Source: Aquilaria yunnanensis (Eukaryota > Streptophyta > Magnoliopsida > Malvales > Thymelaeaceae). From it: a DNA stretch of 64,000 nucleotides. This document shows positions 47,879-59,785 of this stretch, piece by piece (the first letter of the stretch is position 1; every line of letters begins with the position of its first letter). Both the position numbers and the translations under genes were made by a program. The DNA lies in the NCBI GenBank assembly GCA_039654915.1, contig CM077600.1, positions 42,702,492-42,766,491 of the forward strand, read 5' to 3'. Below the pieces are notes generated by a model that was not told the origin of the DNA, did not search any database, and worked only from the letters and a program-made list of their open reading frames with translations.

Positions 47879-49769
47879 CCAACTGCCTTACCAGTTAGAC
47901 AATTGAAACACTAAAAAAAAAAATTTAATTACAACCGTTGGAAATTTCCAATAGCTGATTTTCCAACGGCTGATTGTTGGAAGTTCCAATGGCTGAGATC
48001 TGGGCCGTTAGAAGTAGAACTTCCAATGCACAAATTACCAACTGCTTCATGTTAGAAACTTTGAAATTTCCAACTGCAGACCGTTAGAAATGGCAGTTGG
48101 AAAATGACCATTTTTTAATAGTGACCATCAAAGTTATGTGGTAATCCCCCCCTTCCCAAATTCAAATATCTTCACTATGCCCCAAATGTTAGCATTTCTT
48201 TTTGTCATCTTCCACATCAACTTTTCAAATTCTAAAATAGTACATATCTCCAAATGATTTAAAATTATCTAAAGTAATTGTTGTCTTAAAGCTAGGCCAA
48301 ATTCATTTAGCATTAAGTTGGATTCATTCAAAATGACTTATTTTCATTTGTTGGTCTTTTACCAAAAAGTAATATTATTTGAGAGTTATATAGACTATAT
48401 AGGTATAAAAACTCTTTGAATTTTTTTTATAGTGTATTTAATTTTTATTTAACTTTTGTTATGTAGACTAAGTAAAATGATCCATAAAAATTTAATTACA
48501 TCACAAAAAATATTATTCAATTAATTATTATATCTATATAGTATTAGCTTCAAATGATATTGATTTTGGATAGAAAACTATAAAAGATATAAGTCATTTT
48601 GGATAAATCTGACTTAATACTAAACAAAATGAAACTTAGTTAACATTTTTAATCAATTTTTAATTTTCAATATAGATAAATATAAAACAAAAAATATAAA
48701 ATAATACATTTTCCCCTTATTTTAAGGGGCAAAGAGTATATATCTCAAAACAATGGGAGATAAATTGTGATTTCAGCTAATTTTATCCAAAGCAATCCAT
48801 GAAACTTAAAAAGTGAACCCACTATTCTCAAGGAAGAAATTAGAAGGCAAAAATAACAAATAAGCTATTAATGTTTTTTAGTTAACCAATTTACCTACTA
48901 ATTTTTTTTGTTGCTAATTAAACAACTAACATTTCTGAGTTGTCTCAAATCAACCATTCTTATAACTTTAACCGTTGAGTCTAATAAAACCTCAATGTAA
49001 AATGTCAAGTTTAGTCCCTATATTTTCTTCTTTTACTCCTAGCACGTACCTTTAAGTTTATGGATTTAACATTTAAACCAGTGTCTTCGCTTTATTCTCC
49101 CGACACCTCTTTGCCAAAGCCAACAAGCTCATATTTGGTGCCATTGTTGCCATAATCATAACCTTCATAATCATTCACTAGTCACAATCTCTAATTCTTA
49201 TTTTTTATTCACAACAATGGCGGTGATGCGGCACTTATGAGGGTTTGGGTTGCTATAGTGACCCTGAGGGTAGTGATAAGCGGCAGTGACGGACTTCTGG
49301 TGGCGATGAGATTGGTGAGGCAAAGGAGGATGCGGCTTGCGAGCTCGAGCTCTTCCTCCATTTGGTACAATGGTAACGCAAAAGAAACTGTTATGAGATC
49401 CAGTGAAGATTGGACAACGGTAGCTTATTTTGAGTATTTTAAACCAAGTGAATCTATTTTGTCAAAAAATAATGGAGTTTTGTAATATTTCAAAGCCGAC
49501 TAACTGAATTAGGTTATTTTGATTATGTTAGTGGTTTATTCGGCCATTTAAATAAAATTAGTGGTTTATGTAGACAAAAAAAATACATTACTAACCGATT
49601 TGAGTCGATTCCAAAACATTAGTGGTTTATTTGTTATTTTTGCCAACATAAAATTATTTGAGCTAAAGTACCAAAATGAGAAGTGATGAAATGAAGTTAC
49701 AAAATCTCTTATAAACCAATATGCTACAAAACATACTTGTAGACCTTGGCTATATGGAAATGACTACTT

Positions 49770-50060
49770 GAATCTCATGCGCTTGGATGGGAAAATATTA
49801 TTATTCAACCTGATTATCAGGAAACAGTGACTTCTTTTCAGCATTACATTATGTCGTCTCTTTATGCATATAGGGTGGTTCTTGGTAAGATAATTGATCT
49901 TCTTTATGAATTTGTTTCCTGTACTTTTGTTCATATTCCTAGAACTACAAACTTTTTTTTTCTCCACCTATAACTGCAAAGTTAATTGCTCATAATCTTG
50001 TATCTCTGTCAATTAGGTTGACCAGATGTGTGGAATGGAGTATTCCCTATCCAACTCTTT
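49770..50060 (+). pseudogene. Possible remnant of a LINE RNase H domain
   Basis: One frame reads SLYAYRVVLGKIIDLLYEFV followed by SCTFVHIPRTTN. This resembles the end of the RNase H-like domain of plant non-LTR retrotransposons and related proteins (a regulatory helix, then FVHVPRxxN followed by AHxLA). The expected AHNL occurs shortly after in a different frame (IAHNLVSL), as does CVEW. The fragment is short, frameshifted and isolated, so the call is tentative. Confidence 0.3.
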
Positions 50061-50881
50061 CAGCTGATGTTCTAACAGTAATTGTTGATGCTAATATTAA
50101 ATGGCCCTATAGAGAAAATTTACCTTTAGAAGTGTTGCATCTTACTATTCTCTTTCTTCCTTCATCTTACCGATTGTCTCTCTGATATTAATGTTGATGG
50201 AAGCTGAATCTAGTATCCTTGCAAACCCTAAGTTTTCTTTATCTCCAATTTCTTCAAGCTCTCAGTCCACTCCAATGAATCGACTCTAATTCCTTTAAAA
50301 ACCTTTCCTCAAATCACTCATTGTCATCCTTATTCAAAAGCACGCCCAATGTTGTTTATTCATAATTCTCCTTTTCGTTGTTCGCACTAATTCTATCCTC
50401 ATCTACTTTGCTAGTTGCCTTCGCTTCAAATCTTTGATCATATTCATTCTCTAGGTTTCATTTGTTGTCTGTGTAGGATCACCCTAGTCTGCATCACTGT
50501 CATCCTTATCCGTTGCCATGGATAGCTTCAATTTCGTTTCCTTTTATCAACCCATTGAACGGGATCGCAGCTAGTTACGTCCAATGTTTTTCACTTCAAT
50601 TTTTTTTTCTTTTATTGTCTTGTCTTATTATAGTGGCGGTTGCTAGGATGAAGGTAATTTAGTGAATACATTGGATATTGTGGGCATATGTCAATTTTTT
50701 GAATAGTACTATCATACTATTTAATTTCAAAATTTTTTAAAAGTTTACTAACATTTTTTTTCCAAAAAAAAAAATGAGTTTACTAGGTTTTCTTTTCCTA
50801 TTTTATATGAAAAAAAAATTCATTTAAATTTGAAAACATGATTCATGTTATTTGTTGTCTCCCTATATTAACAAAAAAAAC

Positions 50882-51277
50882 TAATTACAATTTATCCTCT
50901 ATTTAGGTGAAATTAAAATTCGGCCTCCCTTATTTCAAAAACATAATTTTTATACCATATTCTTTTGATACTGTCTGATAGCGACTTTTAAAATTTTAAT
51001 TCAACTTATATGGTAACTATCTTTTAGTAATTTATATATGTATTTTCATATTAAATTGACATTTAAAAATATATTTTTACATTTTCAAAGATAGAACGAT
51101 TAATAGCTTAAATTTTTCATTAATAGCTTAAAATTACTAGAAAATAGCTATCATATAGTGTAAATTAAGATTTCAAAAGTTGTTACTGAACTGTGTAAAA
51201 AAAAAGGTGTAAAGTGTATATTTCTAAAATATGACATGTAAATTGTAATTTTATCTAAACTTGATAGGGGCAAATTA
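50882..51277. mobile_element. Degenerate copy of the Mutator-type MITE
   Basis: The left part (taattacaatttatcctc, then tattt and aaattcggcctccctta) and the right part (ggtgtaaagtgtatatttct...taaattgtaattttatc) mirror each other like the copies at 5407 and 57962. The ends are eroded and no target duplication can be fixed; limits are approximate. Confidence 0.55.
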
Positions 51278-51284
51278 GGGGAAA

Positions 51285-51720
51285 CGAACTGAACTGAGCT
51301 CGAACACTCTAAGCTTAAAATTGGGCTCATTAAGGATTGGCTCAGCTTGGACTCGGGCTCGAGCTTGAGCTTAATGAGCTCGGAAAGCGGGGCTTGAAGC
51401 TCGGCTAAAAAAGTTTTAGGCTTGACTCAATGGCTTACTAGGCTCAAAACTCGATTCAAGGTTCGAGCTTGATCTAAGGAATAAAAATTAAAATTTTAGG
51501 GATTAAGTATATTAAAAATAAAATTAATTAATTTTTTATATTAAAAAATATTAGGCTCATTAGGCTTGATAAGAGTTCAAGTTGAATAGTACCAGACTCG
51601 AAGCTCAGCTCATTAAGAATTTGAACTTAAAAGAACACTTAAAGCTCGTTAGATTCAGCTCGATAACAAAAAAATCGAGCTTGAACTCAAGTTGTTCAAT
51701 AAGAGGTTTAGCTAGTTTTA
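51285..51720. repeat. Block rich in gagctcgagc words
   Basis: Words such as ggctcgagcttgagctta, gagctcgg and atcgagcttgaactc recur in both orientations. Similar word-rich stretches occur at 24590-24720, 25370-25480, 57770-57920 and 59285-59400. They look like pieces of one widespread plant repeat family, perhaps hAT-type non-autonomous elements. I could not find ends or target duplications. Confidence 0.4.
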
Positions 51721-52956
51721 ACCCACAGGGCAAACTATACTACTAAAAAAATAACATAGATGTTTTAAATAATTATTTCATCTGTCTTACGGTATCTGGC
51801 CTTATTCCATTTTTTAAGTCTTAAATTATATGTCTCCCTTTTTAGAAAAAAAATTGTCATTACTAATTTGACTTATCTACAAACTCACTAAATACAAAAC
51901 TTCCTTAAATTTCATGAAAAGTCAAATGGGTCATTCTTTGCAAGATAAGGAGATTACAAGATAGTCCCTAAACTTTTAAATTGTTATCAATTTAATCTCT
52001 AAACTTCAAAATTTATAAAAATAGTACAAAAAATTACTTATTTGGTCCTAAAATTTTCAAAAATTAACATAATAGACCCTAAAGAAGTGCACATACTTTT
52101 ATAAAATTTAGTAATACACCATTAAATTTGAAAAGTAAACATCCTTTTATAAAATTTAGCACCATTAAATTTGAAAAGTAATTTTTAGTCATTGTGTTGA
52201 AAGTCTATATGGTAGTTAATTGAGTTGAAGCAACCATGAAAGTCCCATTTTTAGTCGTATAATACCCATTATCCCGTGTAAAAGCGATTTGATCTATCTA
52301 CCAAACCAAGAGGAATTTGAAGAATAGCAAACACATCTAGGATGAAAAACATTATATACAGGTAATGGTTCTTCCAGGTATGACAAGAATTATTGCTAAA
52401 ATCCCAAGCACATAATAAATCAAGAGCCAATTCGTTTTAACTTAAGTTAACTGACTTTATTTTATTTTTATATTTTTTTTACCTAAAATCAATTTCATTT
52501 GAAAGCCAATATTATGTAAATGTAATAATCTATTTGAAAATAAATTTTTATGATGTTGTTAAATTTTTATGAATTTTTCTTTTTTAATATCTTAAACTAA
52601 AGAAATTCATAAAAATTTAATAAGATTACAAAAATTGTATTTTCAATGGATTACTGCAATTAAATATTATTGAATTTTAATTAAAATTAGTTCTAAGTAA
52701 AAAAGATGTAAAAATAAAAATAAATCATTTTGAAGTCAATTAATTTAAGTTAAAATGAATTGGGTGTAATAGAGCTGGGAAACTCCAATTATCAAACCAA
52801 ATAGAAACCTCCTTACCATTTCCCAATGTGCGACGCACCACCTTCTCATAGAATTTGTTAGCCAGCCAATAAGCTATACTAAACGTATGAACTTATTTCA
52901 CATTCTTTTAATACCTACCTTGAATCACCTAACAAACCAAAGAATTCGTGCCCTGA

Positions 52957-53424
52957 ATGGTGACCTCTAACCCCTACTTATTTGCTAACAATGTTATATT
53001 AAAGAAATTAAAATTTCGAAATCCCCTTCCTCCAAACCCCATTGACACACACATCATCGTGTTTCTTGTTCTCCCATTCAGAACCCCAAAAGAACAGCCA
53101 CACCACAACCTCTACCAATCGAATCCACTGCAAACCAATTTTCGGACACCAATTTCAGTTGAACAACATCCATCCCTCTTGCCTCCGAATCTGGTAGACT
53201 CATTGTTCTTCGCGGGACTGGATCAATCCAGTCCACTACGCCATTTTTGGAACCCGGCAACACCTATACTCCTTTTCGCAGTCCTCCAACCTGTCTCCAA
53301 TCTTTTACTAATAAAGGCTACCCAAAATGTTGCATTTAAATTGAAGCTTCATATGCGAAATGGTGAAACTGAAGCGTCACTGGAGCTACGTCCAAAGAAA
53401 AAAGTTGACATTGTTTTCTTTTAA
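52957..53424 (+). CDS. Unrecognised 155-codon open frame (doubtful gene)
   Basis: An open frame from ATG to TAA with Pro/Leu/Asn-rich composition and no domain, signal peptide or repeat that I recognise. It lies in repeat-remnant DNA between the CACTA element and the EF-hand gene. A 61-codon frame on the opposite strand overlaps it. Nothing shows it is expressed; it may be a chance frame in slightly GC-richer DNA. Confidence 0.15.
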   Translation: MVTSNPYLFANNVILKKLKFRNPLPPNPIDTHIIVFLVLPFRTPKEQPHHNLYQSNPLQTNFRTPISVEQHPSLLPPNLVDSLFFAGLDQSSPLRHFWNPATPILLFAVLQPVSNLLLIKATQNVAFKLKLHMRNGETEASLELRPKKKVDIVFF

Positions 53425-53654
53425 CACAACGCATTTACCAACGAAAACATATCAATTTGAGATATGGTCTAAGTGCAATAGGGTATAAATAAAGAAAAAT
53501 CACTCGCAAACACACTTGCAAACACGCGAGTTGAAATTGTCTCAGGAGTATGGTTTACATCACACCCTTGCAAACAGTTGCTAGTAGAATAACACTAGGA
53601 AAATTAGATTATACGCATTAAACCTCTAGAAACTGTCAGAAGCCTTGTAACACA

Positions 53655-56089
53655 CTAGGCTACGACAAAGGGCAAAACAGCCAGCATGAATGCTTCATAA
53701 GTAAAAGTTGCAGAGCCAGAGTAAGAGGTGTCTTTCTCCTTGAACTTCTCGGTTAATCCCTGCAAATATGTATCATTTTTATAAGTTTCCTAGCAAAAAA
53801 TGCACGGTATTCTTGAAATTTCATAGTTGTACGTCTTACCTTAACCGTGAGGCAGCACCTGTATTAATGAAAAAAAACAAAACAAAACAAAAGGGGCAAT
53901 ACATGGTCAAAAATTGTACATCAACAAAAAGAACACCAACGGAAAATGCTGTGAAAAGAATTACATACTCAATGAAGTTATCATATTCTATAGCCTTGTT
54001 TTTTCCTCCACTTTTATCAAACTTAGTGACCAGTAAGTCCAGCACAACCGGGGGAACTGCAAATCCTAAACTCAAGAGTGCCTCTCTCAATTCATTCGTG
54101 TCAATTTTCCCACTCCTATCCCGGTCAAATCTCTCAAAAATTCCCTGCACGTAGTCAAAATCAATGTGACTTTACAAAATGGGAAGCAGCAGACGATCTA
54201 CAAGAAACACCAGACTTACTCTCCAGTTCTGAAGGCTGTAAAACAGAGAAGTGAACTCCTTTGGTCCTACATAAAATTTCATTCAAAATCTTATATCAGA
54301 GTGATATAGAAATTTACTTCAGTACTTAAAGAAAAATAGCAGAACCTACTATTAGAGATAAGGTCTACAACTACAAGATCATTCATCGGCATCAACAACT
54401 GTAAAATGCATATGTAATTGGGACATGTTGGGAGATGAGAGCATCCCTAGATAAGTGGATCACTGGAATCGCCTTTCGCATCAAAACTATGCGCGACTCG
54501 TGTAACTTCTAGCATCGTAAATTTTGGACCCTGATATTTCAATTTTCAACACACATCAACTCTGGTTTATGTATAAAAACTGCTCCGTCCAATAACGAGA
54601 CCATCAAAGCTATGGGGGTAATTTCATTCCGACATGCATTATGTTACTATCCTAATACATATTAGACTATCTACAACAACCCATAAAACTCACGACATGA
54701 AACAAATAAAACCCACCAATTCCCAATGAAACAGTTAGAATTACGAGACAAAGTGACTAATAACAGAACGAGTAGTGACAAATCAACAAGATCTCCAACA
54801 GACTAGTATGCTACAAACATATTTTAACCTTAAGTATAATGGATGTTATACGTACCACAGTTCTATGAAATACAATCAGATCTATTGTAAAATTGACATA
54901 AGAAAAACCCTCAAAATAGAGGGGCAATCTCATGAACACATCTCACATAAGTCATGATCCTAGGTGGTGAGAGAAAAGATCAACCAAGCCTAGAGCATCT
55001 TGAGTAACTTTCTACTATTACTGAATTTTCTGAGCCTCTTTGTTATCCAGTTACACGATGCCCAGATATAAACACCAATCCCATATCGAAGTAACAGTTC
55101 TGTACCCGGTGTAAAACCTAGGTGCACCACTGGGTTGTGCTTTGGTACCCTGTGTGAGACCTCGGTGCCCCACAAGGTTGGATACAGGCTACAGGGGTAC
55201 CAAGGACACCTTCCTCATCCAGGAACATGCTTATGAGAAGTGAGATCATCTACCCCTCCTTACACAGAATCAGTCCGCAATAAAAGTAATACTCCTACAA
55301 AGTGCTCATACGCCTTATGCCTTTTCCAGTGGGCCTCCTACATAACCCCCGCTGGAAGTAAATTGTAGTCAACGAGCCTGGATATTGAGTTAAAAGTTTG
55401 ACTTAAACGATCTGAATAGTTAAGCAAACGAACCAAGAAAAATTCAGGGCGAAAACAGTATTCAAAGTCCCAGACTATTCATCACCCCAGCGCACATCAG
55501 ACATCATGGCTCACAATTATCTCCACTGAACCGTCAACCGTAGAGATTCTCATCTCAAGAATTTGAAACAGATGTTAAAAGCAGACAAGCCAAGGAACTC
55601 ACCAATCTTTCCAACGTTGGAATTGGTAAAAGAATACATGAGCAAATGAACCGTCCTGAGGCTGAAGCTTTGATTGTACGAAGAAAGCGCACTTTGCAGC
55701 TCCTTATCATCGATAAATCCGCTCCCATCCCGATCCGCCAGCTGAAAGCAGGCTACGATGCTCGGATCAGTACCGGGAGGAAACACGGACGGTAGAAGAG
55801 AGGCGAAAGGGCTCCCATAAGGAGACGCCGGGGGGTAGCTGCCGCCCGGACGAGGAGCTCCACCAACACCTGGCTTGTCCTTGGGCGGCTTCTCACCCGG
55901 TGGAGGAGCATAGGGAGCGGAAGGTCCGCCGTACGGAGTTCCATAGGGAGAAGAGCCGTGGGACCCAGGTGGGGCGGAGGCATATGGAGCAGATGGAGGA
56001 GCACCGCCGTATGGAGGGGTAGCGTAGGGCTGAGACGACGGCGGACCGTATCCATAGCCCGGGGGAGGTTGAGGATATCCGCCACTCAT
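53655..56089 (-). CDS. Penta-EF-hand calcium-binding protein, CML49/CML50-like
   Basis: Five exons on the minus strand: 56089-55603, 54266-54220, 54144-53969, 53858-53840, 53759-53655; 277 residues. Residues 1-105 are Gly/Pro/Tyr-rich (GYPQPPPGYGYGPP, then PYG/APP repeats), as in ALG-2/PDCD6-like penta-EF-hand proteins. EF1 has a full calcium loop, D119-E130 (DRDGSGFIDDKE). EF2 (TNSNVGKIGPKE) is weaker. EF3 loop D185-E196 (DRDRSGKIDTNE) is full. EF4 and EF5 (FDKSGGKNKAIEYDNF, FKEKDTSYSGSATFTYEAFM) are degenerate; EF5 normally serves dimerisation. It ends VLPFVVA. The role should be Ca2+-dependent membrane or partner binding; the partner is unknown. Exon 4 is only 19 nt. The gene is shorter than Arabidopsis relatives, mainly in the N-terminal repeat region. 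A dead tandem copy lies at 36806. Confidence 0.92.
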
Positions 56090-56147
56090 GGTATCGAAGT
56101 TCGAAAATTGAAGTTTGAAACGCGAATTAGGTGGATCCTCGGCAGTT

Positions 56148-56155
56148 TTTTATAG
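56148..56155 (-). promoter_or_regulatory. TATA box of the EF-hand gene
   Basis: TATAAAAA on the minus strand, 58 bases upstream of the ATG at 56089. Motif and position only. Confidence 0.5.
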
Positions 56156-57961
56156 CATATTGACAGTGGACAGCTAAATCCAGGATTTTGAATTATTTAT
56201 TGCCTTTATGACTTTTCTTCCCTTCTTGGCAGAAGTCCCCTGTTGGCCTCTGATCTTTTACGTTTCTAACCACTCGTGACTCGACCCTGGAGAAAAAATA
56301 TATTGGCCCCTGAACTTTCTTTTGTGCCCAAATAGCCGCTGACCTTTTCCGGACATACCAATAAGCCCTATTGTGAAACTTAAAAGTTAAAGAAAGCGAC
56401 GAAAAGGTGGATTTAAAACCAATTTATATTTTCATGTGTAAAATTCATTGTCGTCTCATACCTTTTGTAATAGGGGTGATTATTTGGTTTAAACCGAACC
56501 GAATTAGTCAGTTTATTCAGTTTTTGATTTTAGATGATAAGAAACTAAATTAGCCTATAAAATATAATTAAAACTAAACTGAAATATTTCAGTTCGGTTT
56601 AGTCTAAACTGAATTAATAAAAAAAATGGGAGTGAGATTCTATAAGAGAGAAAATGAGATAGAGACATTGTTTTTCTTTCCAAATTCCATTCAATATAGA
56701 AGATTTATTGTCCATGGAAAGAAAGAAAATAAGAATCCAAGCTAATTTAGATTAGTTTGTAGCTTTATTGTTCATGGAAAAATAAAAAAAAGAAATCTAA
56801 TATAACAAATTTTGGTTGATTCAATTACCAAATTAATCGATATCCAAAACTAAAATCGAACCAAACTGAAATTTTTGTTATTCGGTTTCAACCAAAACCC
56901 AAACTGAACCGAATTACCAAATTAACCCAACTAAAATTTCAAATTATTTTGGTCCTCTACCTTTGATCTCAACCAACACAGTGACTCTTCTTGTCAGTGT
57001 TGACTCCAGTTTCTTGCAAATGGGGATTGAGAAGTTGAGCATTTGTGGTAGGGATGTCAATTAATATTCAGTTCAGGATCTTCTTATATCTAGCCTAACA
57101 GGAGAATTTTCTTTCAGAATCTTCATATCCACATACAACCCGTATGTATATGTTTAATGGCATGTATGTAATTGGCTCATCATATCAGCCTCTCTTATGC
57201 AATCTTAATTCTAAATTACCCTGCAGTTAACCAGATACTGAAAGCTACCCCATATTTTGCATCGCTCCGTCACTTTAGCAAAGAATGTCTTGTACTTTAC
57301 ATGTGGTTGCATTCCCAATAGCGTACATTTGTCTTTCATTTGTCTAATTAAACTAGATGGGTAAAAAGGTTGTACCTAACTCGATTGCCTTAAGTATGTG
57401 TAGGATATAAATACAAGAATCTTATACTTGACGGGTGCTTAGTAGGAGGTCATGTATTTGACCCTAATTCTTATAGTATGAAAACTGTTGCTATGAATAT
57501 GAATTGAGTTCAATTTTGATGAACTAGTTTTACGTTTTTCTAGTTTGTATTTATTTTATAATAATTTAAATTTTAATTGGAAACTCATATATAAAGTAGT
57601 ACATGATTAATATTGAAATTTTTTTCAATTTTAGCAGTATCCTAGGAGATTTATGTTAAATAGTTTTAAAAAGTTATATTTAGCTCTTGAATCTATTGAG
57701 TGTATCAAACTTCCCTCAAGCTAAGTTCCAATATCGATTGTACAAGTTGAACAAATTTAAGCTAGATTTCAAGCTGTATGAATAAGTTATTGTACACTAT
57801 CCGAGCATGAGCCTAGTGAGCTCAAGTTTTGACTAACCAATTTACAGCCTTAATAAAGATAAACAATACTGAAAGACTGGGCTCGAGTCCGGCTCAACCC
57901 ATTTATGGCTATGATAAAAGGAAGGGAAATTGAAAATTTTCACTTTGCTCATTAAAATTAT
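56156..57961. other. Upstream intergenic DNA of the EF-hand gene
   Basis: AT-rich, with words related to the plant repeat style aaaccgaaccgaa at 56480-56930, which recur in both orientations and suggest an old inverted-repeat element. At 57395-57500 the phrase taggaggtcatgtatttgaccc resembles the B-box part of a tRNA-derived SINE. No gene was recognised. Confidence 0.3.
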
Positions 57962-58411
57962 GGGATAATTATAATTTGTCCTTTGAGATTTAGGTAAAAT
58001 TACACTTTGTTAACTCCTATTTCAGAAATATATACTTCGCTCTCAACGTTTTAATACAGTCCGACAATAACTTTTGAAATCTTAATTTAGATTTATAGTA
58101 GCCACTTTCTAGTAATTTTAATCTATATGATATTTTGTTACAGTTAATGAAAATTTTAAGTTATTAGTTTTTTCTTTTTGTAATTTATTTCAGTTTTAAA
58201 AAAAATTATTTTTTTAAATGCCAGTTAATTATTAAAAAATACTATATAAATTAAAATTGTTTAAAGATGACAAACATACAGCCTAAATTAAGATTTCAAA
58301 AGTTGCTGTTGAATTGTATTAAAAAGGTAGGAGGTATGGTGTATATTTTTGAAATAGAAAGGGTAAAGTGTAATTTTCTCTAAAATTTAGGGGACTAATT
58401 GTAATTAACCC
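57962..58411. mobile_element. Mutator-type MITE with perfect 9-bp target duplication
   Basis: TAAAATTAT stands immediately left (57953-57961) and right (58412-58420). The ends are GGGATAATTATAATTTG and, reverse-complemented, GGGTTAATTACAATTAG. Inverted similarity continues about 80 bases (ttagg...aaaattacactttg). It is 450 bp long with no coding capacity. This copy fixes the ends and the 9-bp duplication of the family. Confidence 0.85.
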
Positions 58412-58420
58412 TAAAATTAT

Positions 58421-58995
58421 TCAATTGAGCACACTAGTTGGGCATATCTGAATAGAGTAAGGGCCAGTTGTGCAAAGGAAAATAGCTCAATTTAGGGGGC
58501 GAGATGGCTGTTTTGCCTCTTTTTTTTTTTTGGGGTGACCATGCATTGTAGAAGTATACAGTTAACTTGGTAAGTTTTGTTATTTTCTAACTTGATTCTT
58601 GCATGAGATATGTACAACACAGTATTGATTTCATCTATCCTATTTTACAGGAAATTTCCACATTATGTTAGTGTACTTTATTAAGTTATGTGATTTAGTT
58701 GCCTTAAAAGCAACATGGTAATAATTCCAGAATAAAGAAGATTTAATTTTAAATCTTGTATTTTTATTTTTTATATTCTGCATTCAAATTATTGTCTTTT
58801 TACACCAGAATGAGCAATTGAAGTACAGGCTCCCATAGAAACGCCACCACATTATTGTTATTACTTGCTCTTTTGGCAAGACTGGGTATGCGGTGGCCAT
58901 ATTATGTCTCCACTAATTGGGATTGGGCCGTGTTGAATCCCTTTAGGAAAATCTCTCCTATCCCATTATTAAAGAGTGAAATGTTCACATTATTG

Positions 58996-59029
<34 letters not shown>

Positions 59030-59749
59030 AGTAATGATATCTATCAAAATTTAAAAACTAAAAGGGTGAATTAGAAGTTTCTTGAAACTCAAGGGTATCA
59101 AGCAACAAAACGAATGGTAAAGCTTGAACCAAGGCCTCAACTTGGGCAATGTCAACCCTTAGCTCTAATTGAACTAGTCGGTGAGGATATCACTCTCAGT
59201 TATCCCAATGTATTATAAATATCAATTATCAATTTAATACAGTTGCTATCTTGGGTAAAATACAAACCTTACCTTGCAATTGGGGTTGAAGATGAGTCAA
59301 GTCAAGCCTAGTTTGAGCTCAGCCTGATAAGAATTGAGGTGGAATTGAGCTTGACGAACCCTTAAATATGAGCTTGGAGCTTAATTTGATGGACTTATTA
59401 TGATTATGGGCTAAATATAGCGTTTGAACCTTGAGCATTATTTGTAATCATGAGCTAAGTACTTAAGTTTTATGGGAAAATGTAATTAAATGTATATAAT
59501 TAAGTGTCATGTAGGGGGTAAAGATGTAAAGCGTGATTAAGCAATATTTATACTCCCTTCTTCAATCTTCCAAAACCGCCTATTAGATTATCAAAAGGCT
59601 TCAAGACGGGTTAAGATCAAAATCAGCCAAAAACCCCCTTAAGGACGCTTTCTTCTCTTCTATTTATACTCCCTCTTCATTCCAACCCTAAAGGGATAAG
59701 GATCCTTTCTTCCAAGCCAGCTCATCAGGTGGAAAGAGTGGGGGACCAT
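58421..59749. other. Intergenic DNA with short microsatellite
   Basis: An (AT)n(AC)n run is at 58999-59030. At 59100-59230 there is a stretch with tRNA-like words (gcttgaaccaaggcctc). 59285-59400 is rich in gagctc words. From about 59500 the sequence may already belong to the retroelement block. No gene. Confidence 0.3.
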
Positions 59750-59785
59750 AAAAAATGCGAGCTTTCGGCAAAACAGAGTAGTGTT

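Larger units (their letters stand above)
37625..48123 (+). mobile_element. CACTA (En/Spm) DNA transposon, about 10.5 kb, degenerate
   Basis: The left end is CACTACTAAAAAA at 37625. The right end reverse-complements to CACTATTAAAAAA, ending at 48123. The termini are therefore 13-bp inverted repeats with one mismatch. The 3-bp flanks are ATC (37622-37624) and ACC (48124-48126), a target duplication with one mismatch. Subterminal arrays of CCAACGGC/GCCGTTGG motifs are present at both ends. Inside are a TNP2-type transposase frame and a second gene with a plant Ptta/En/Spm domain, both with in-frame stops. A 2.5-kb solo LTR is nested near the right end, so the element itself was about 8 kb. Flanking homology shows it split the EF-hand pseudogene. 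Confidence 0.92.
48124..53654. other. Repeat-remnant intergenic region between CACTA element and EF-hand gene
   Basis: The first 25 or so bases (accatcaaagttatgtggtaa) continue the EF-hand pseudogene flank. The rest is AT-rich, with patches listed separately: a LINE-like fragment near 49.8 kb, a MITE at 50882 and a gagctcgagc-rich repeat at 51285. A GC-richer patch at 49090-49400 has an 82-codon open frame with no recognised domain. No intact gene was found. Confidence 0.4.

Noticed and set aside
48150..53654. Exon 1 of the EF-hand pseudogene beyond the CACTA element
   Set aside because: I looked for the Gly/Pro/Tyr-rich N-terminal coding sequence on the minus strand and found no trace; homology to the intact gene fades within a few dozen bases after 48124.
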